From: Persicaria tinctoria
Lineage: Eukaryota > Streptophyta > Magnoliopsida > Caryophyllales > Polygonaceae
Direction: 5' to 3'
Assembly (NCBI GenBank): GCA_037127255.1
Contig: JBANSL010000014.1
Coordinates: forward strand, 69,423,646 to 69,487,645
DNA: 64,000 nucleotides
Part shown: piece by piece, positions 32,777 to 43,646 of the stretch
Position numbering within the stretch: the first letter of the stretch is position 1
Layout of the letters: each line of letters opens with the position of its first letter
The notes under the pieces: model-generated
What the model was told of the DNA's origin: nothing
The model's input: only the letters and a program-made list of their open reading frames with translations
Database searches by the model: none
Program-made: the position numbers and the translations under genes

Positions 32777-33468
32777 GGCAAAATTACAGAAAACCACCCT
32801 TTAAATATGAGTGTTTTCACTTAACCACTCTTTAAATTCAAAATTACATAAAACCACCCTTTAAATGGTATTAGTTTACAACTCACCACCCATTCAACTA
32901 TTTTTGTTACTTTATCATTAAATATATTATATTTTAATATTTTTAAACTCAAATTTGATTGTAAATATATTCAAATTTTGAATTTAAGGGTCCAATTATA
33001 TTTTAGGGATCATTGTATTTATTTCTAAAAATAATAATCAATAAATCCTAGAATTATTATCTTAATTTATGTTTGAAAATGTTTAAAACATTATGTAAAT
33101 TACTCTTATTTAAAATATAAATAAATAAGAGTAATTTCCATAATATTTTAAAATTTTATAAACATTTTCAACCATAAATCAAGATAATAGTTCTAGGCTA
33201 TATTTATTATTATTATTTTAAAATAAATAAAATAATCCCTAAAATATGATTGAGCCCTTAAATTCAAAATATGAATATATTTACAATCAAATTTGAGTTT
33301 AAAAATATTAAAATATAATATATTTAATGATAAATTAAAGAAAATAGTTGAATGGGTGGTGAGTTGTAAACAAGTACCTTTTAAAGGGTGGTTTTCTGTA
33401 ATTTTGAATTTAAGGGGTGGTTAAGTGAAAATACCCATATTTAATGGGTGGTTTTCTGTAATTTTCCC
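32777..33468. mobile_element. Foldback MULE-type MITE, 692 bp, 9-bp TSD TTTGTGTAT
   Basis: The two halves are inverted copies of each other almost to the centre (about 33121), so the element is one long near-palindrome. Left end GGCAAAATTACAGAAAACCA, right end reverse complement GGGAAAATTACAGAAAACCA. Perfect 9-bp duplications TTTGTGTAT flank it (32768-32776 and 33469-33477), pointing to a Mutator-type transposase. Inside the arms the phrase AAACCACCCTTTAAAT is repeated, so again the terminal repeat is made of tandem units. Confidence 0.9.
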
Positions 33469-33477
33469 TTTGTGTAT

Positions 33478-33850
33478 TGAAAAAAAATCTGACCATTTTC
33501 TCTCTCCCCTCGCATTCCATTACCTCTAACCTCGCTCTACCTCTCTCCAGACGAGCCCCCAAATCCCCAACTCAATCTTCACCTCTCTCCAGATTCGAGC
33601 TTCCTCTCCGGCGACCGTCCTCCTCGGTTTAGTGCTGCTTCCTTCGGCTGTCATCTCTCCAAAGCCCATCCCGACGAGTACGACCCGACCGCTGCGATTT
33701 GCGAAAATGGATGGGAGTTGAAGAACCCTAAATCGCCGATTCCCCTTAGGTATCTAGCCTCCTTGTGTGGTTTATCTGTTTTCCAATCTTCGTCCTCCTT
33801 TCTTTTCTATTTTATGTGCCTAAATTCCTAATCCCAGCTCTATTGTCACA
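33478..33850 (+). other. Pyrimidine-rich leader-like sequence
   Basis: The block TCTCTCTCCCCTCGCATTCC and many CCTC/CTCT words, then GCGATTTGCGAAAATGGATGG and a donor-like CTTAG|GTATCTAG near 33751, look like a plant 5' leader exon. It lies directly before the gene-fragment chain. No long reading frame was found. Confidence 0.4.
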
Positions 33851-33955
33851 GAAGAAGGCTTAGGGGAAAAGGCTCTAGATTTTGCTCTCTCAACGTGTGA
33901 CACAGTTGATATGTATAGTTTCACTGTAGATCCAGGTTACAAAGAATGGCTAGAT
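33851..33955 (+). pseudogene. Sialyltransferase-like (SIA/GT29-like) C-terminal exon piece, displaced
   Basis: The frame reads [20 protein letters not shown] then TVDPGYKEW, a conserved block near the C-terminal side of the catalytic region in plant sialyltransferase-like proteins (Golgi type II membrane proteins). An AG acceptor (TCACAG|AAGAAGG) precedes it. In a normal gene this block comes after all the pieces found at 34468-35646, but here it lies upstream of them, so the exon order is permuted. Confidence 0.78.
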
Positions 33956-34467
33956 CACTATATTAACTTAGTCAGTGCTATCTCCAGTTTTTGTTTTTTA
34001 TCAGTCGGAATCAATTTCAATCACCAATTTTGGAACCTACAGTTACCATTGAACTTGTATCTATGTATATACCTCGCCATAGCAGGAAGAGATATTGGCA
34101 AATTTGGCACCAGGAATAGGCTTTTTTTGCACTAACTGTAGTATGTAACAGGTGGCTGAAGACATATTGGCACTAGGGATAGGTTTAGGATCTTGAAAAT
34201 TGTAATATGTTGTGGATGTATCTTTTATTTTTCTCTGGGAAATTCCCAGATTATATTGGCTTTTCTTGGCAAGGGCTTCTTAATTTTTTTTTTACATTAG
34301 AAGCTTGTTATCGAAAAATAAGTTCCTTGCAAGCATTCATTACAGAATCAACTCTGGCTAGGATATTTTAAGTTCATCCAGAAAAGATGTCAGTTATTGG
34401 AATTAGAAGGTGTGAGATTTTGATTTAGTGATTAAAAGGTGTCCTTGTGCTACTTCTTGCATTGCAG

Positions 34468-35646
34468 AGAGCTAATGGATTAGGTTTGCAAGCTGAATTT
34501 GGAAAAGACCTTTGCCAAGTTGTGTTGCAGTTCCCTAGTTACACCGTTTCAAAATGGGTATGTTTTGCGACCAGCAGTCATGCCTAATTATTCTTGTACT
34601 TACAATATTTTTTTGGATAATTGGCCTGAGATCACTAATCAAACTACTGAAATTGCTTAAGTGGTCAACTTCTCCCCTTAATTCTAGTGCTGCGAATATT
34701 TTGTAGAAAGATCCAAAATCTGGAGGGCTTGAAGGCACATCTTATGAGTTCAATCTTTTTGAAGCTGTGGCTACATGGGAGCAGGTGAGCAATCCATTCC
34801 GAACTATTTGTGATGGTTTTGACTAATGGATGCAAACACGTTGGAAAATATCGACGGTAGTAATTTCTTTTTGCAGATGCAGATCCTCGTGTTGTGTGGT
34901 TATTCATGCTTATATTTTAGATCAGCTTCAACTTGTCTTTGGCCTTGTAAATTTAGTTAAACCTTTACTTAATAAACTTGTCATGTTTCACTAGGAAACA
35001 CCCTTCGACCTAGTCGGGGCAAGGGTGCGTACAACTCACCCCCCGACTCTGCCCGGAGCGGGATATACTAGGCTTGTTATTGTTTTTTTTTTTTGTTGTT
35101 TTAACTTATTAAACTTAGGTTTAGAATATCTCCGTACTTTTACATTGGTTGTTATTTAGTGTGCCAGATTTCTTAAAGACAAAGTTTGGAAACACCACCA
35201 TATAATCCAAGGCACTTTGATAGATGTGCTGTCATTGGTAATTCTGGAGATCTCTTAAAGACAAAGTTTGGAAAAGAGATAGATGGATATGATGCTATTT
35301 TCAGGGAAAATGGTGCACCTATTGAGGTTTAGAGTTATTTATCTTGTTTCACAGTTGTTATTTGCTCTTCTGGGTTGCTTCTAACTTTGTCTATGCTTTT
35401 TTTTTTCCGCTGCAGAATTATACTGAATATATAGGCTCAAAAAGTACATTCCGTCTTCTGAACAGAGGTTTTGCCAAAGCACCTGATAAAGTTGCAGAAC
35501 TCTATGGTATGAATGTCATTCTAGGTTGCCCATGCTTTTGTTCCACCTTGTGCATACTTAATGGAGGTTCTCATTCTGCAGATGTTGGCAAGGAGGTCGT
35601 GATCATCAAAATAACTATTCATGAAATTTTGAATAAAATGATCTGG
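34468..35646 (+). pseudogene. Sialyltransferase-like protein (SIA1/SIA2 type), exon series without its C-terminus
   Basis: Exons with AG/GT borders follow the protein order: 34468-34557 (ANGLGLQAEFGKDLCQVVLQ), 34707-34784 ([20 protein letters not shown]), about 35195-35326 ([20 protein letters not shown] then [15 protein letters not shown]), 35416-35506 ([18 protein letters not shown]) and 35582-35646 ([20 protein letters not shown]). They belong to the plant GT29-like sialyltransferase-like family. The start codon, the exon between 34784 and 35190 and the C-terminal exons are missing; the last are partly displaced upstream. Downstream, ECR1 exons follow on the same strand. Confidence 0.83.
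34980..35097 (+). repeat. SINE-type 3' tail
   Basis: AAGGGTGCGTACAACTCACC, then GACTCTGCCCGGAGCGGGAT, TATACTAGGCTTGTTATTG and a T-rich end match the 3' body of plant Au/TS-type SINEs. The tRNA-like head is missing, so it is 5'-truncated. It lies inside an intron-like gap of the sialyltransferase pseudogene, right before the start of the duplicated block. Confidence 0.55.
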
Positions 35647-36557
35647 GTTAGTACTTTAATGTTTTTCTTGGTTAATTGTCTTTTATATCTCAGAATCTCA
35701 GCAACGTCCTGTTTTGTGCAAACCATTATGTAAGCGCTTGTGCATCTTAGGTACCTAAAATGACAATAGAGGCTGAGATCCTTTGTAACTCTCTTGCCTC
35801 CTTAGAATATTTGATTTTACCAGTAGCATAGTTTCAACGACGGATGGTTGAATCCAAGTTGTCATTAAATATCTGATATATAATGAACTAAAATATATTT
35901 AATTCATCTCTGCTTCCTCATCGAGCATTAAGAACTGTGCAATATGGTATGCGGCGTCATTAATAATCCTCTTCCAGTAGGGCAATAATTAAGTTTACTT
36001 TTCTCAATTCAAACTGAATGTTTTCAAGTGCTTATATAGTGTTTATTTGAGCTCAGTGCTCAGAAAAAGGAGTTTGGGTTTGATGGTTTTTTTATTATAG
36101 AAGTGCTTGAGGCTAAATTTCTCTGAGGCTGCAGTTTTAGAATGTTTTTACATGCAAGGGCATGCATTTCTTATCTGCAGTCTCATGCTTTAAGTTTAAC
36201 CTTCAATAAGGAAGCATCGTCTTAAATAAAGGATAAAACCTGTCAAATTTACACTTCAGGTTATAACAGCGTGCAAGTGGCCTTGCAGAAAATTTGTAGG
36301 TGATACTATGATCTATGTTTTCGGAATGAAAATGCTTCAATAAGGTGAGACTATGATTTATGTTTTCGGAATGAAAATGCTTCTTGGATGAGATTGGAAC
36401 TTATGTCCGGAAAGGAACACCTCTTAAACATGTATGAGTTATTGGCCTTGCAGCATATCTGAATCCCCCTCCCTTTTTGCCACAGTTAGGAGTTTTAATT
36501 GACTTTTTCTTGTCCTTGCCAGTTGAAAAATATTCATTAACAATGTGTATATCTTAG

Positions 36558-38680
36558 GCTTGAAGATGTGGGGAAGCCAAAGGTCGAGGTGGCAGGAAAA
36601 TGTGTAATGGAGAGAGACATGGGTGCAAATATCATTCCGCATTTTGGCCGCATTGAGGACAACTGGACAAGGACTTGGACTTATATAGTGAGTTCAGCAT
36701 TATTGTCCTTGGACTTGATTCTGTTGAGGTTCGGAGCTACCTAGATGCTATTGCCTGCAGTTTTTTTAGGCATATATTCTGGTCATGTTTCTTTACTGCT
36801 GAAAGCACATTGATATTCTGCTGTCTGACATAATATTTTTCTTTTAAGAATTTTAAATGCTGTATCTTATCTTTTATCTAAGCATATCCATTATCCTAGA
36901 TGGTATACGGCTTACAGATCCGTTCTTATAGTTCTTTAAACTTTTCATCTTTCATCTTCGGATTTAATTTTTGAAATCATGCAATATACCAACAGTGTTA
37001 TGTTCTACAAACCCCTTAATGCAGTCTATCTTGGCTTTTCATGTTAATCCAGACTCCAGAGTATGACTCCCAGGACAATGTGATAGAAGATAGTATTAAG
37101 CCAATGGTAGATGGTGGAACCGAAGGTTTTAACGGGCATCCTAGGGTGATAATACCTGGAGTTACACCTTGTTCTGAGTGCACCATCTGGCTTTTCCCTC
37201 CTCAAGTGAAGTTCCCATCATGCGCACTCGCAGAGACTCCCAGAACTGCTGCTCATTGTATTGAGTATGCCCACTTAATTAAATGGGATGAGGTTGTCAT
37301 TATTTATTTATTTTCTTCTTAATATTGTTTCCTGCTATATGAAATATATGTGATGGAAGTGTTTTGGGTTTTGAAGGTTCATAGTGGAATTTTTTTTGAT
37401 CCAGACAACCTGGAACATATGCAATGGGCCTATAACGAGGTGATTAAAGTGCAATGATTTGCTTTAAATCTTTATGCTTGTCTTCCTTACTCTTTCCAGT
37501 TTACTTTTATCTCCCTAATTTTTACTTCATTAAACTTGAATCCGTTGATACTCTTGTAGGCTCTCAAGCGCCAGCAGAGTTATTCGGTATCCCAGGTGTT
37601 ACATATTCTCTCACTCAGGTACGTATATCTCTTTCCTGTGCACTTATTGGAATGCCATTATGTTATGAAAATAATAGGAACTTGCTCTGGTAATTATATT
37701 GGGCAAAGGTCAGTTGGTTATTGTTTTGATGAAGGAATACTATTCAAATCAGAATCTGAGAGGAACCCTCTGTAAAATATGGCGTAATTGTTTTATGGTT
37801 AGGAATAATTTCTCAGATCGTTACGAAGCAGAATGTACCGTCACTGATTGTGCGATCAGCTCCACTCCAACATGTATCAATGTTTCACATTAGTTATCAC
37901 CTTTTTCTATAATTTATTGTTTTAAGTTCCTCAGAATTGCTTGTTTTTGAAACTTGCACATGTCTTTTTAAGTTCCTCAGAATTGCTTGTTTTTTAAACT
38001 TGCACATGTCTAGCTCTAAGATTGCAGTATGATAGGAAGCAAGATTGTTTTGTTCTTCGTCACAAGACTGATGATTAGCCTCTAATATTTATCTTTAATT
38101 TTGAATTATGTAGGGAGTTATAAAAAATATCATACCAGCTATTGCTTCTTCCAATGCTATTATATCGACAGCTTGCACAGTTGAAACTTTGAAGATAGCA
38201 TCTGGACGCAGTAAAACATTGTCCAATTATTTCACGAGGGTCTTCCCTCTTTGATGTCTTCTATTTTTTTAATCTATAATATAATTTTTCAGTTGATTTG
38301 CTGAATATGTACAAGTTGGGTACATTCTATGTTTTTACGGCTTTTACTCTATTGAGCTATTCAAACTACATAATGATGCATTCAGCTAAATATGCTAGTT
38401 CTGAAGCATTTTTTCTTGCCTTTTGCAGTAGCACACTAAGAGCAGTTATTTTTTCTCAAAACACTTCCACTCAGGAAAGCCTGTTCTACTTTGCCACTGC
38501 TTTATTATTATCTGTCTATAATTTTTTTCAATGGTGGTGTTTAGTTGAATGTTTAATTTGCAGGCACAATGGTGTTGAAGGTCTCCATGTTAAAGTGGCC
38601 GTGTTTGTCAAGAACATAATTGTCTGGTGTGTGGTCCAGGTGTTCTTATTGAGTTATAGACACTGCAACTACCCTGAAGA
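36558..38680 (+). pseudogene. NEDD8-activating enzyme E1 catalytic subunit (ECR1/UBA3), copy A, degraded
   Basis: Exon pieces in protein order: LEDVGKPKVEVAGKCVMERD (36558-36651), FSIIVLGLDSVEVRSYLDAI (about 36688), SIKPMVDGGTEGFNGHPRVI then ECTIWLFPPQVKFPS and HCIEYAHLIKWDEV (37051-37293), FFDPDNLEHMQWAYNEA (about 37390), AELFGIPGVTYSLTQ (about 37572-37619), [20 protein letters not shown] (38114-38238) and HNGVEGLHVKVAVF (about 38565). ECR1 pairs with AXR1 to activate RUB/NEDD8. The N-terminal exons with the ATP-binding glycine motif are absent; a sialyltransferase fragment stands in their place. Frame errors occur before AELFG and near 38620. It also stops short of the C-terminal domain. 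Confidence 0.85.
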
Positions 38681-38884
38681 AGGTTTGCTTGTTCCGGACC
38701 ATGCATTTTCTCCCTGTTTACTTGACATATATCAGTTAATCATAATTTCTAGCTTCTTATACTTATTTTTTCTTGGTTCAGTACATTTAGATTCAGAAAA
38801 TAAGCTGCCTTCTTTGTGTTATGTTGCACTGCTTTTTCCTTCTTAATAAATACATGAGTTTAATGAGGACTTGTAGTGTGAACC

Positions 38885-39020
38885 AGGACTAGTGTTGGTA
38901 CAGTTTAAGGCATTGAGTTGCCGCAGACGTCTTGCAGGCCACAATGAGTGGAGAAGGAAACCGCCCCTAGGATCTTTACTGTCTACTCGATTGGGCCGGT
39001 TGTCACCATCTCTTTGCCGA
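38885..39020 (+). pseudogene. SBP-box (squamosa promoter-binding-like) fragment
   Basis: LSCRRRLAGHNEWRRKPPLG followed by SLLSTRLGRLSPS is the C-terminal half of the SBP DNA-binding domain (second zinc site and nuclear localisation signal; family form SCRRRLAGHNERRRKP). One E/R position reads W. The first half of the domain with its Cys/His ligands is not adjacent. It is an exon fragment next to ECR1 copy A. Confidence 0.82.
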
Positions 39021-39040
39021 TGTTTTGTTCCATTAGATTT

Positions 39041-39350
39041 TCTCATTTGCCTCACTGAGAATATTTGGTATGTACACTGGTTGGTTGGTTGGTTGCTTGC
39101 TTGCTTGCTTCAAGAATAAAATGCTTTCTCGACCTCTTGATATAAAAGTACCTATGATTTGTAAAAGTGTATATTTCAAGTACCTCTCATTTGTAAAACA
39201 TTCGTAAATGTTGATTTCGGGTTTATCTTAATGTATGTGTTCATTAGAGTACCCATCATTTGCAAAATCTTATTTTATGAGCAAACACCCGGTGTTGTGC
39301 CTTAATAGCTATGAAATCAAACAATTACATAAAAATGGATGCTAATATTA
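39041..39350. other. Simple and AT-rich spacer
   Basis: A short TTGGTTGG / TTGCTTGC array (about 39080-39110) is followed by the phrase AAAGTACCTATGATTTGTAAA, repeated in altered form twice more (about 39147, 39177 and 39245). No gene. Confidence 0.45.
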
Positions 39351-39902
39351 TTATAGACATCGTCTAAATAGTCTAAATCAATGTGTAATATACATATTTT
39401 TACATCACAATGTTAATATAAATTGATATATATTGCTAACCTCTTTATATAAATCTAAAATAATGTCCATGGCATATTAATACATTAGTTATGTACATAT
39501 TTCATACGATAGATTATTTTAAAACAATAAAATCACAAATTATATATACAAAATTAATATACACAAAATCAATATAATAAAAAAATGTATATTTTGTTTT
39601 AAGACATTGATTATTTTAAAAATAGTGATGTAAATGCAAAATTTAGGCCCGTTGTGGACATCTTCAAAAGTTTATAAATGAAAAATAACGAGGCTTTAAC
39701 AAGTGAACAACATGTTAAAAATAAATTTGAGGGGTTGATTTATATCTATATTCAAAATAAAATAGATGTCTTAACTTGGAAAGGACATCAGTTTAAAACG
39801 GATGTGGAAAAGTTTGATCTTTTATTACACCCGCAAAGAGATCGGATTTTTTTTAAAGACATCGATTGGTAACAGATGTCTAATTGCATTTTTCTAGTAG
39901 TA
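39350..39902. mobile_element. Possible CACTA-element terminus
   Basis: The right edge ...GCATTTTTCTAGTAGTA is close to the reverse complement of a CACTACTAGAAAAATGC terminal repeat. Subterminal words of the GACATC / GATGTC type recur in both orientations (about 39358, 39603, 39657, 39786, 39803, 39858, 39881), as in En/Spm subterminal arrays. The last base pair of the CACTA is changed, and no left terminus was found. Confidence 0.45.
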
Positions 39903-41480
39903 CGTTCTCCACGCACTTTTCAAAGTTAATGCTAGAAATACTTCATTTATTATATATAGTTTTAAAAAATTTCGTTAACTTCACACTGTATTAAATTATC
40001 TTGCTAAGGGTGTTTTAAGTTCTTTTATTTTTTTACACATAGTTTTAAATTGTATAACCTCTGTTTTTTATATGGCTTTTACTATTTATGTACATTTTTT
40101 TTTATGATGATAAAAAAAACTATAAAAATATTAAATTTTTATTAAAAAAATATAATTTCATACTTGGTCAAAATATAATTTCATACTTGGTCAATATTTC
40201 AAATAAATAATTTAAAGAGTTATATTTTATACAATTTTCGTTTTTTTTATCATTATATATTTGTAAGGAAACGTACATAAATGGTAAAAGTTATATAAAA
40301 ATAAATAAGGTGAGTGTGGTGTTTCTCCGTTTTTATGTCGCTGTGAGATTAATATCTACGATGCGAACGCTTTTTAGTATCATCTTACAGTTTTTTTTTT
40401 GTTATTCATCATGATGGTTTGATTTTTCAAATCATTTTTGTTATTTTTCTGCTCCTGATATATAATCTAAAATAGGTAGTCAAAATTATAGCTATGTAAA
40501 TCTACATTGTTAAATTTAAATTAATAAATCGTGGAGACTTCATACTCGTATATATCATACAAATTCAACTCCAGAATTACCCAATTAGAATTAGAACAAA
40601 TAAATTATACATGCACAACACCAACTCATTTTAGACAAAATAATATTATAATCAACACCGAAATGTCCAATTTTACTCCAAATTACTAATACACGATTTT
40701 CTTATAAATGGAGGCTATTATCATTTTGGGAAAACTAATTAAAATAACCCAACCTTTGAGGTAAGACAAAAATACACTCTCACGTTTCAAATGTAATAAA
40801 AATACCCTAACTTTTGAGAATGGTGGTAACATATTGCCACTCGTTTTTTCGCGAGCAAAAAATATTGACACCGTGGATAAAATGTTTTTTTTTAAAAAAA
40901 AAACAGTTTTTTTACAAATTAACACTAAAGTCTGGTCTAACTTTTGGTTTCATGGAAAACAAAGAAATAAGGGGTTAGATTAGTCAAACAAAATAAAATT
41001 TTGGTTTTATTAAATCGGAATTTTACTAATTTGAAAAAGCACCACTGTTTTCTAAGTGGCGATGATGGTGAGTTTCGGGGGGGGGGGGGGGGGGGAGTAT
41101 TTCAAAGAGATCGATAAAGAGAGCAGGTCCATCATTAGAGTCCATGTGTTTGGAGGTTATGTGTGAAAATAACCGGTTGAGTTTAATAAAACCGAAATTT
41201 TATTTTGTTTGTGCAGTCTAAGCCCTCATTTCCCTTTTTCCCACGAAACCAAAATTTATACCGGACTTTAGTACTAATTTGTAAACAGGTTGATTTGTAA
41301 ACTGGGTCTTAAAACAACATCGCCAAACTACTCACTTTATCTTCAGAAACAGAAACCCTAACCCGCTCCACATCTCCGGAGTGTCTTCTTTCCCCCTTTT
41401 CTATTAAGTTTATTTATTTATTTAATTAATTAATTTTAAACTAACGGAAAATGTTAAAAAAAAAAAAAAAAAAGGGATAA
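39903..41480. other. AT-rich intergenic DNA with a 19-base poly-G run
   Basis: Long A/T tracts are mixed with degenerate repeats. TTTCATACTTGGTCAA occurs twice in close succession (about 40157 and 40179). 41077-41095 is an uninterrupted run of 19 G. The phrase TGGTTTCATGGAAAAC... (about 40949) is mirrored by CCCACGAAACCAAAA (about 41239), so an old inverted-repeat element may span about 40870-41290. No gene. Confidence 0.4.
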
Positions 41481-41481
41481 G

Positions 41482-41636
41482 GGCACGAGGTGAAAAGATT
41501 TATAAGGTCAGGGGCACCACGTGAAAGGATTTATAGCGTCAGGGGCACCACGTGAAAGGTGTAAAATAATTGGTCACCACGTAAATTTAGCGATACCTCA
41601 GGGTACCTTGTGAAATTTCCGTTAATTTAATACGCG
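41482..41636. mobile_element. Right terminus of a second MULE of the same family as 24842-30002
   Basis: The end CTTGTGAAATTTCCG matches the right end of the Pack-MULE (CTCGCGAAATTTCCG), as do the words CTCAGGGTACC and GGCACGAGGTGAAA. Inside it a 31-bp unit is repeated three times (41482, 41513, 41544: GGCACCACGTGAAAGG with small changes). No left terminus was seen in the window upstream, so it is solo or its partner is lost. Confidence 0.65.
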
Positions 41637-41911
41637 GAGACTTGAAATCAAAAAACGTGGTCGGAAATTGAATTCGCAGGCCCCAGTACCATGCAACACT
41701 CGGCTAACCCTAGGATCATTTTTGCCAATTTCGACCTGATTTCTCCATTAATCGACTTCGTGGTGAAGTGCCCCAACAGCAAAGCAAAGTGAAGTGCCAC
41801 AACAGCAAAGCAAGCTGAAGTGCCGACGGAATCCCTCTCGAAATCTCAAAATCTCTTGCTGAAATTTGCTAAGCTGAAGTGCCGACGCAATTCAGGTATT
41901 GTTTGCGTTCT
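41637..41911 (+). other. Leader-like sequence before duplicated block B
   Basis: The phrase AAGTGCCCCAACAGCAAAGCAA is repeated (about 41767 and 41790), and AAGCTGAAGTGCCGACG occurs twice (about 41812 and 41870). A donor-like AATTCAG|GTATTG is at about 41896. A TTGTTG-rich SINE-like tail precedes the duplicated block. No reading frame recognised. Confidence 0.4.
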
Positions 41912-41927
41912 ATTGTTGTTTTTGTTG

Positions 41928-43620
41928 TTGTTTTAACTTATTAAACTTAGGTTTAGAATATCTCCGATTGATTGTTATTTAGTGTGCCAGATTTCTTAAA
42001 GACAAAGTTTGGATTTTGGAAACACCACCATATAATATAATCCAAGGCACTTTGATAGATGTGCTGTACTGCTATCATTGGTAATTCTGGAGATCTCTTA
42101 AAGAAAAAGTTTGGAAATTAAAGAGATAGATGGATATGATGCTATTTTCAGGGAAAATGGTGCACCTAGTGAGCTATTTATCTTGTTTCACAGTTATTTG
42201 CTCTTCTGGGTTGCTTCTAACTTTGTTTATGCTGTTTTTTTTTCTTTTTTTTGCTGCAGAATTATACTGAATATATAGGCTCAAAAAGTACATTCCGTCT
42301 TCTGAACAGAGGTTTTGCCAAAGCACTTGATAAAGTTGCAGAACTCTATGGTATGAATGTCATTCTAGGTTGCCCATGCTTTTGTTCCACCTTGTGCATA
42401 CTTAATGGAGGTTCTCATTCTGCAGATGTTGGCAAGGAGGTCTTGATCATCAAAACAACTATTCATGAAATTTTGAATAAAATGATCTGGGTTAGTACTT
42501 TAATGTTTTTCTTGGTTAATTGTCTTTTATATCTCAGAATCTCAGCAACGTCCTGTTTCTGTAAGCTCTTGTGCATCTTAGGTACCTAAAATGACAATAG
42601 AGGCTGAGATCCTTTGTAACTCTCTTGCCTCCTTAGAATATTTGATTTTACCAGTAGCATAGTTTCAATGACAGATGGTTGAATCCAAGTTGTCATTAAC
42701 TATCTGTTATATAATGAACTAAAATCTATTTAATCCATCTCTGCTTCCTCATCGAGCATTAAGAACTGTGCAATATGGTATGCGACGTCATTAATAAACC
42801 TCTTCCAGTCATAACAGCGTGCAAGTGGCCTTGCAGAAAATTTCTAGGTGATACTATGATCTATGTTTTCGGAATGAAAATGCTTCAATAAGGTGAGACT
42901 TTGATTTATGTTAATGAGATTGGAACTTATGTCTGAAAAGGAACACCTCTTAAACATGTATGAGTTATTGGCCTTGCAGCATATCTGAATCCCCCTCCCT
43001 TTTTGCCACAGTTACGAGTTTTAATTGACTTTTCTTGTCCTTGCTAGTTGAAAAATATTCATTAATAATGTGTATATCTTAGGCTTGAAGATGCGGGGAA
43101 GCCAAAGGCCGAGGTGGCAGGAAAATGTGTAATGGAGAGAGACATGGGTGCAAATATCATTCCACATTTTGGCCGCATTGAGGACAAGGACTTGGACTTA
43201 TATAAGTGAGTTCAACATTATTGTCCTTGGACTTGATTCTGTTGAGGCTCGGAGCTACCTAGATGCTATTGCCTGCAGTTTTTTATGCATATATTCTGGT
43301 CATATTTCTTTACTGCTGAAAGCACATTTATATTCTGCTGTCTCACATAATGTTTTTCTTTTTAAGAATTTTAAATGCTGGATCTTATCTTTTATCAGAG
43401 CATATCCATTTATCCTAGATGGTATATGGCTTACAGATCTGTTCTTATAGTTCTTTAAACTTTTCATCTTTCATCTTCTGATTTAATTTTTGAAATCATG
43501 CAATATACCAACAGTGTTATGTTCTACAAACCCCTTAATGCAGTCTATCTTGGCTTTTCATGTTAATCCAGACTCTCGAGTATGACTCACAGGACAATGT
43601 GATAGAAGAGAGTCTATCTT
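41928..43620 (+). repeat. Duplicated block B (copy of 35095-37085): sialyltransferase-ECR1 chimera
   Basis: From TTTTAACTTATTAAACTTAGG the sequence follows block A closely with small indels. It lacks, for example, about 350 bp corresponding to roughly 35960-36255. It includes sialyltransferase exons ([20 protein letters not shown] at about 42272; [19 protein letters not shown] at about 42438) and ECR1 exons (LEDAGKPKAEVAGKCVMERD at about 43085; FNIIVLGLDSVEARSYLDAI at about 43215; EYDSQDNVIEE at about 43577). Block A and block B both contain the sialyltransferase-to-ECR1 join, so that fusion is older than the duplication. Block B ends inside the ECR1 exon, exactly where the next gene begins. 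Confidence 0.88.
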
Positions 43621-43646
43621 GGCCCTTTTGCACCGTTGTAGCTAAT

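Noticed and set aside
36558..38680. A working ECR1 gene
   Set aside because: The N-terminal ATP-binding exons are absent, frame errors occur, and the C-terminus is missing.
39678..39872. 64-codon frame as a small gene
   Set aside because: It lies in the subterminal repeat region of a probable CACTA element and is AT-rich with no motif.
41077..41095. The third poly-G run as a Copia-2 LTR remnant
   Set aside because: The neighbouring sequence shows none of the palindrome or the GGGGGCGACGCG words of the LTR; it is probably an independent homopolymer.
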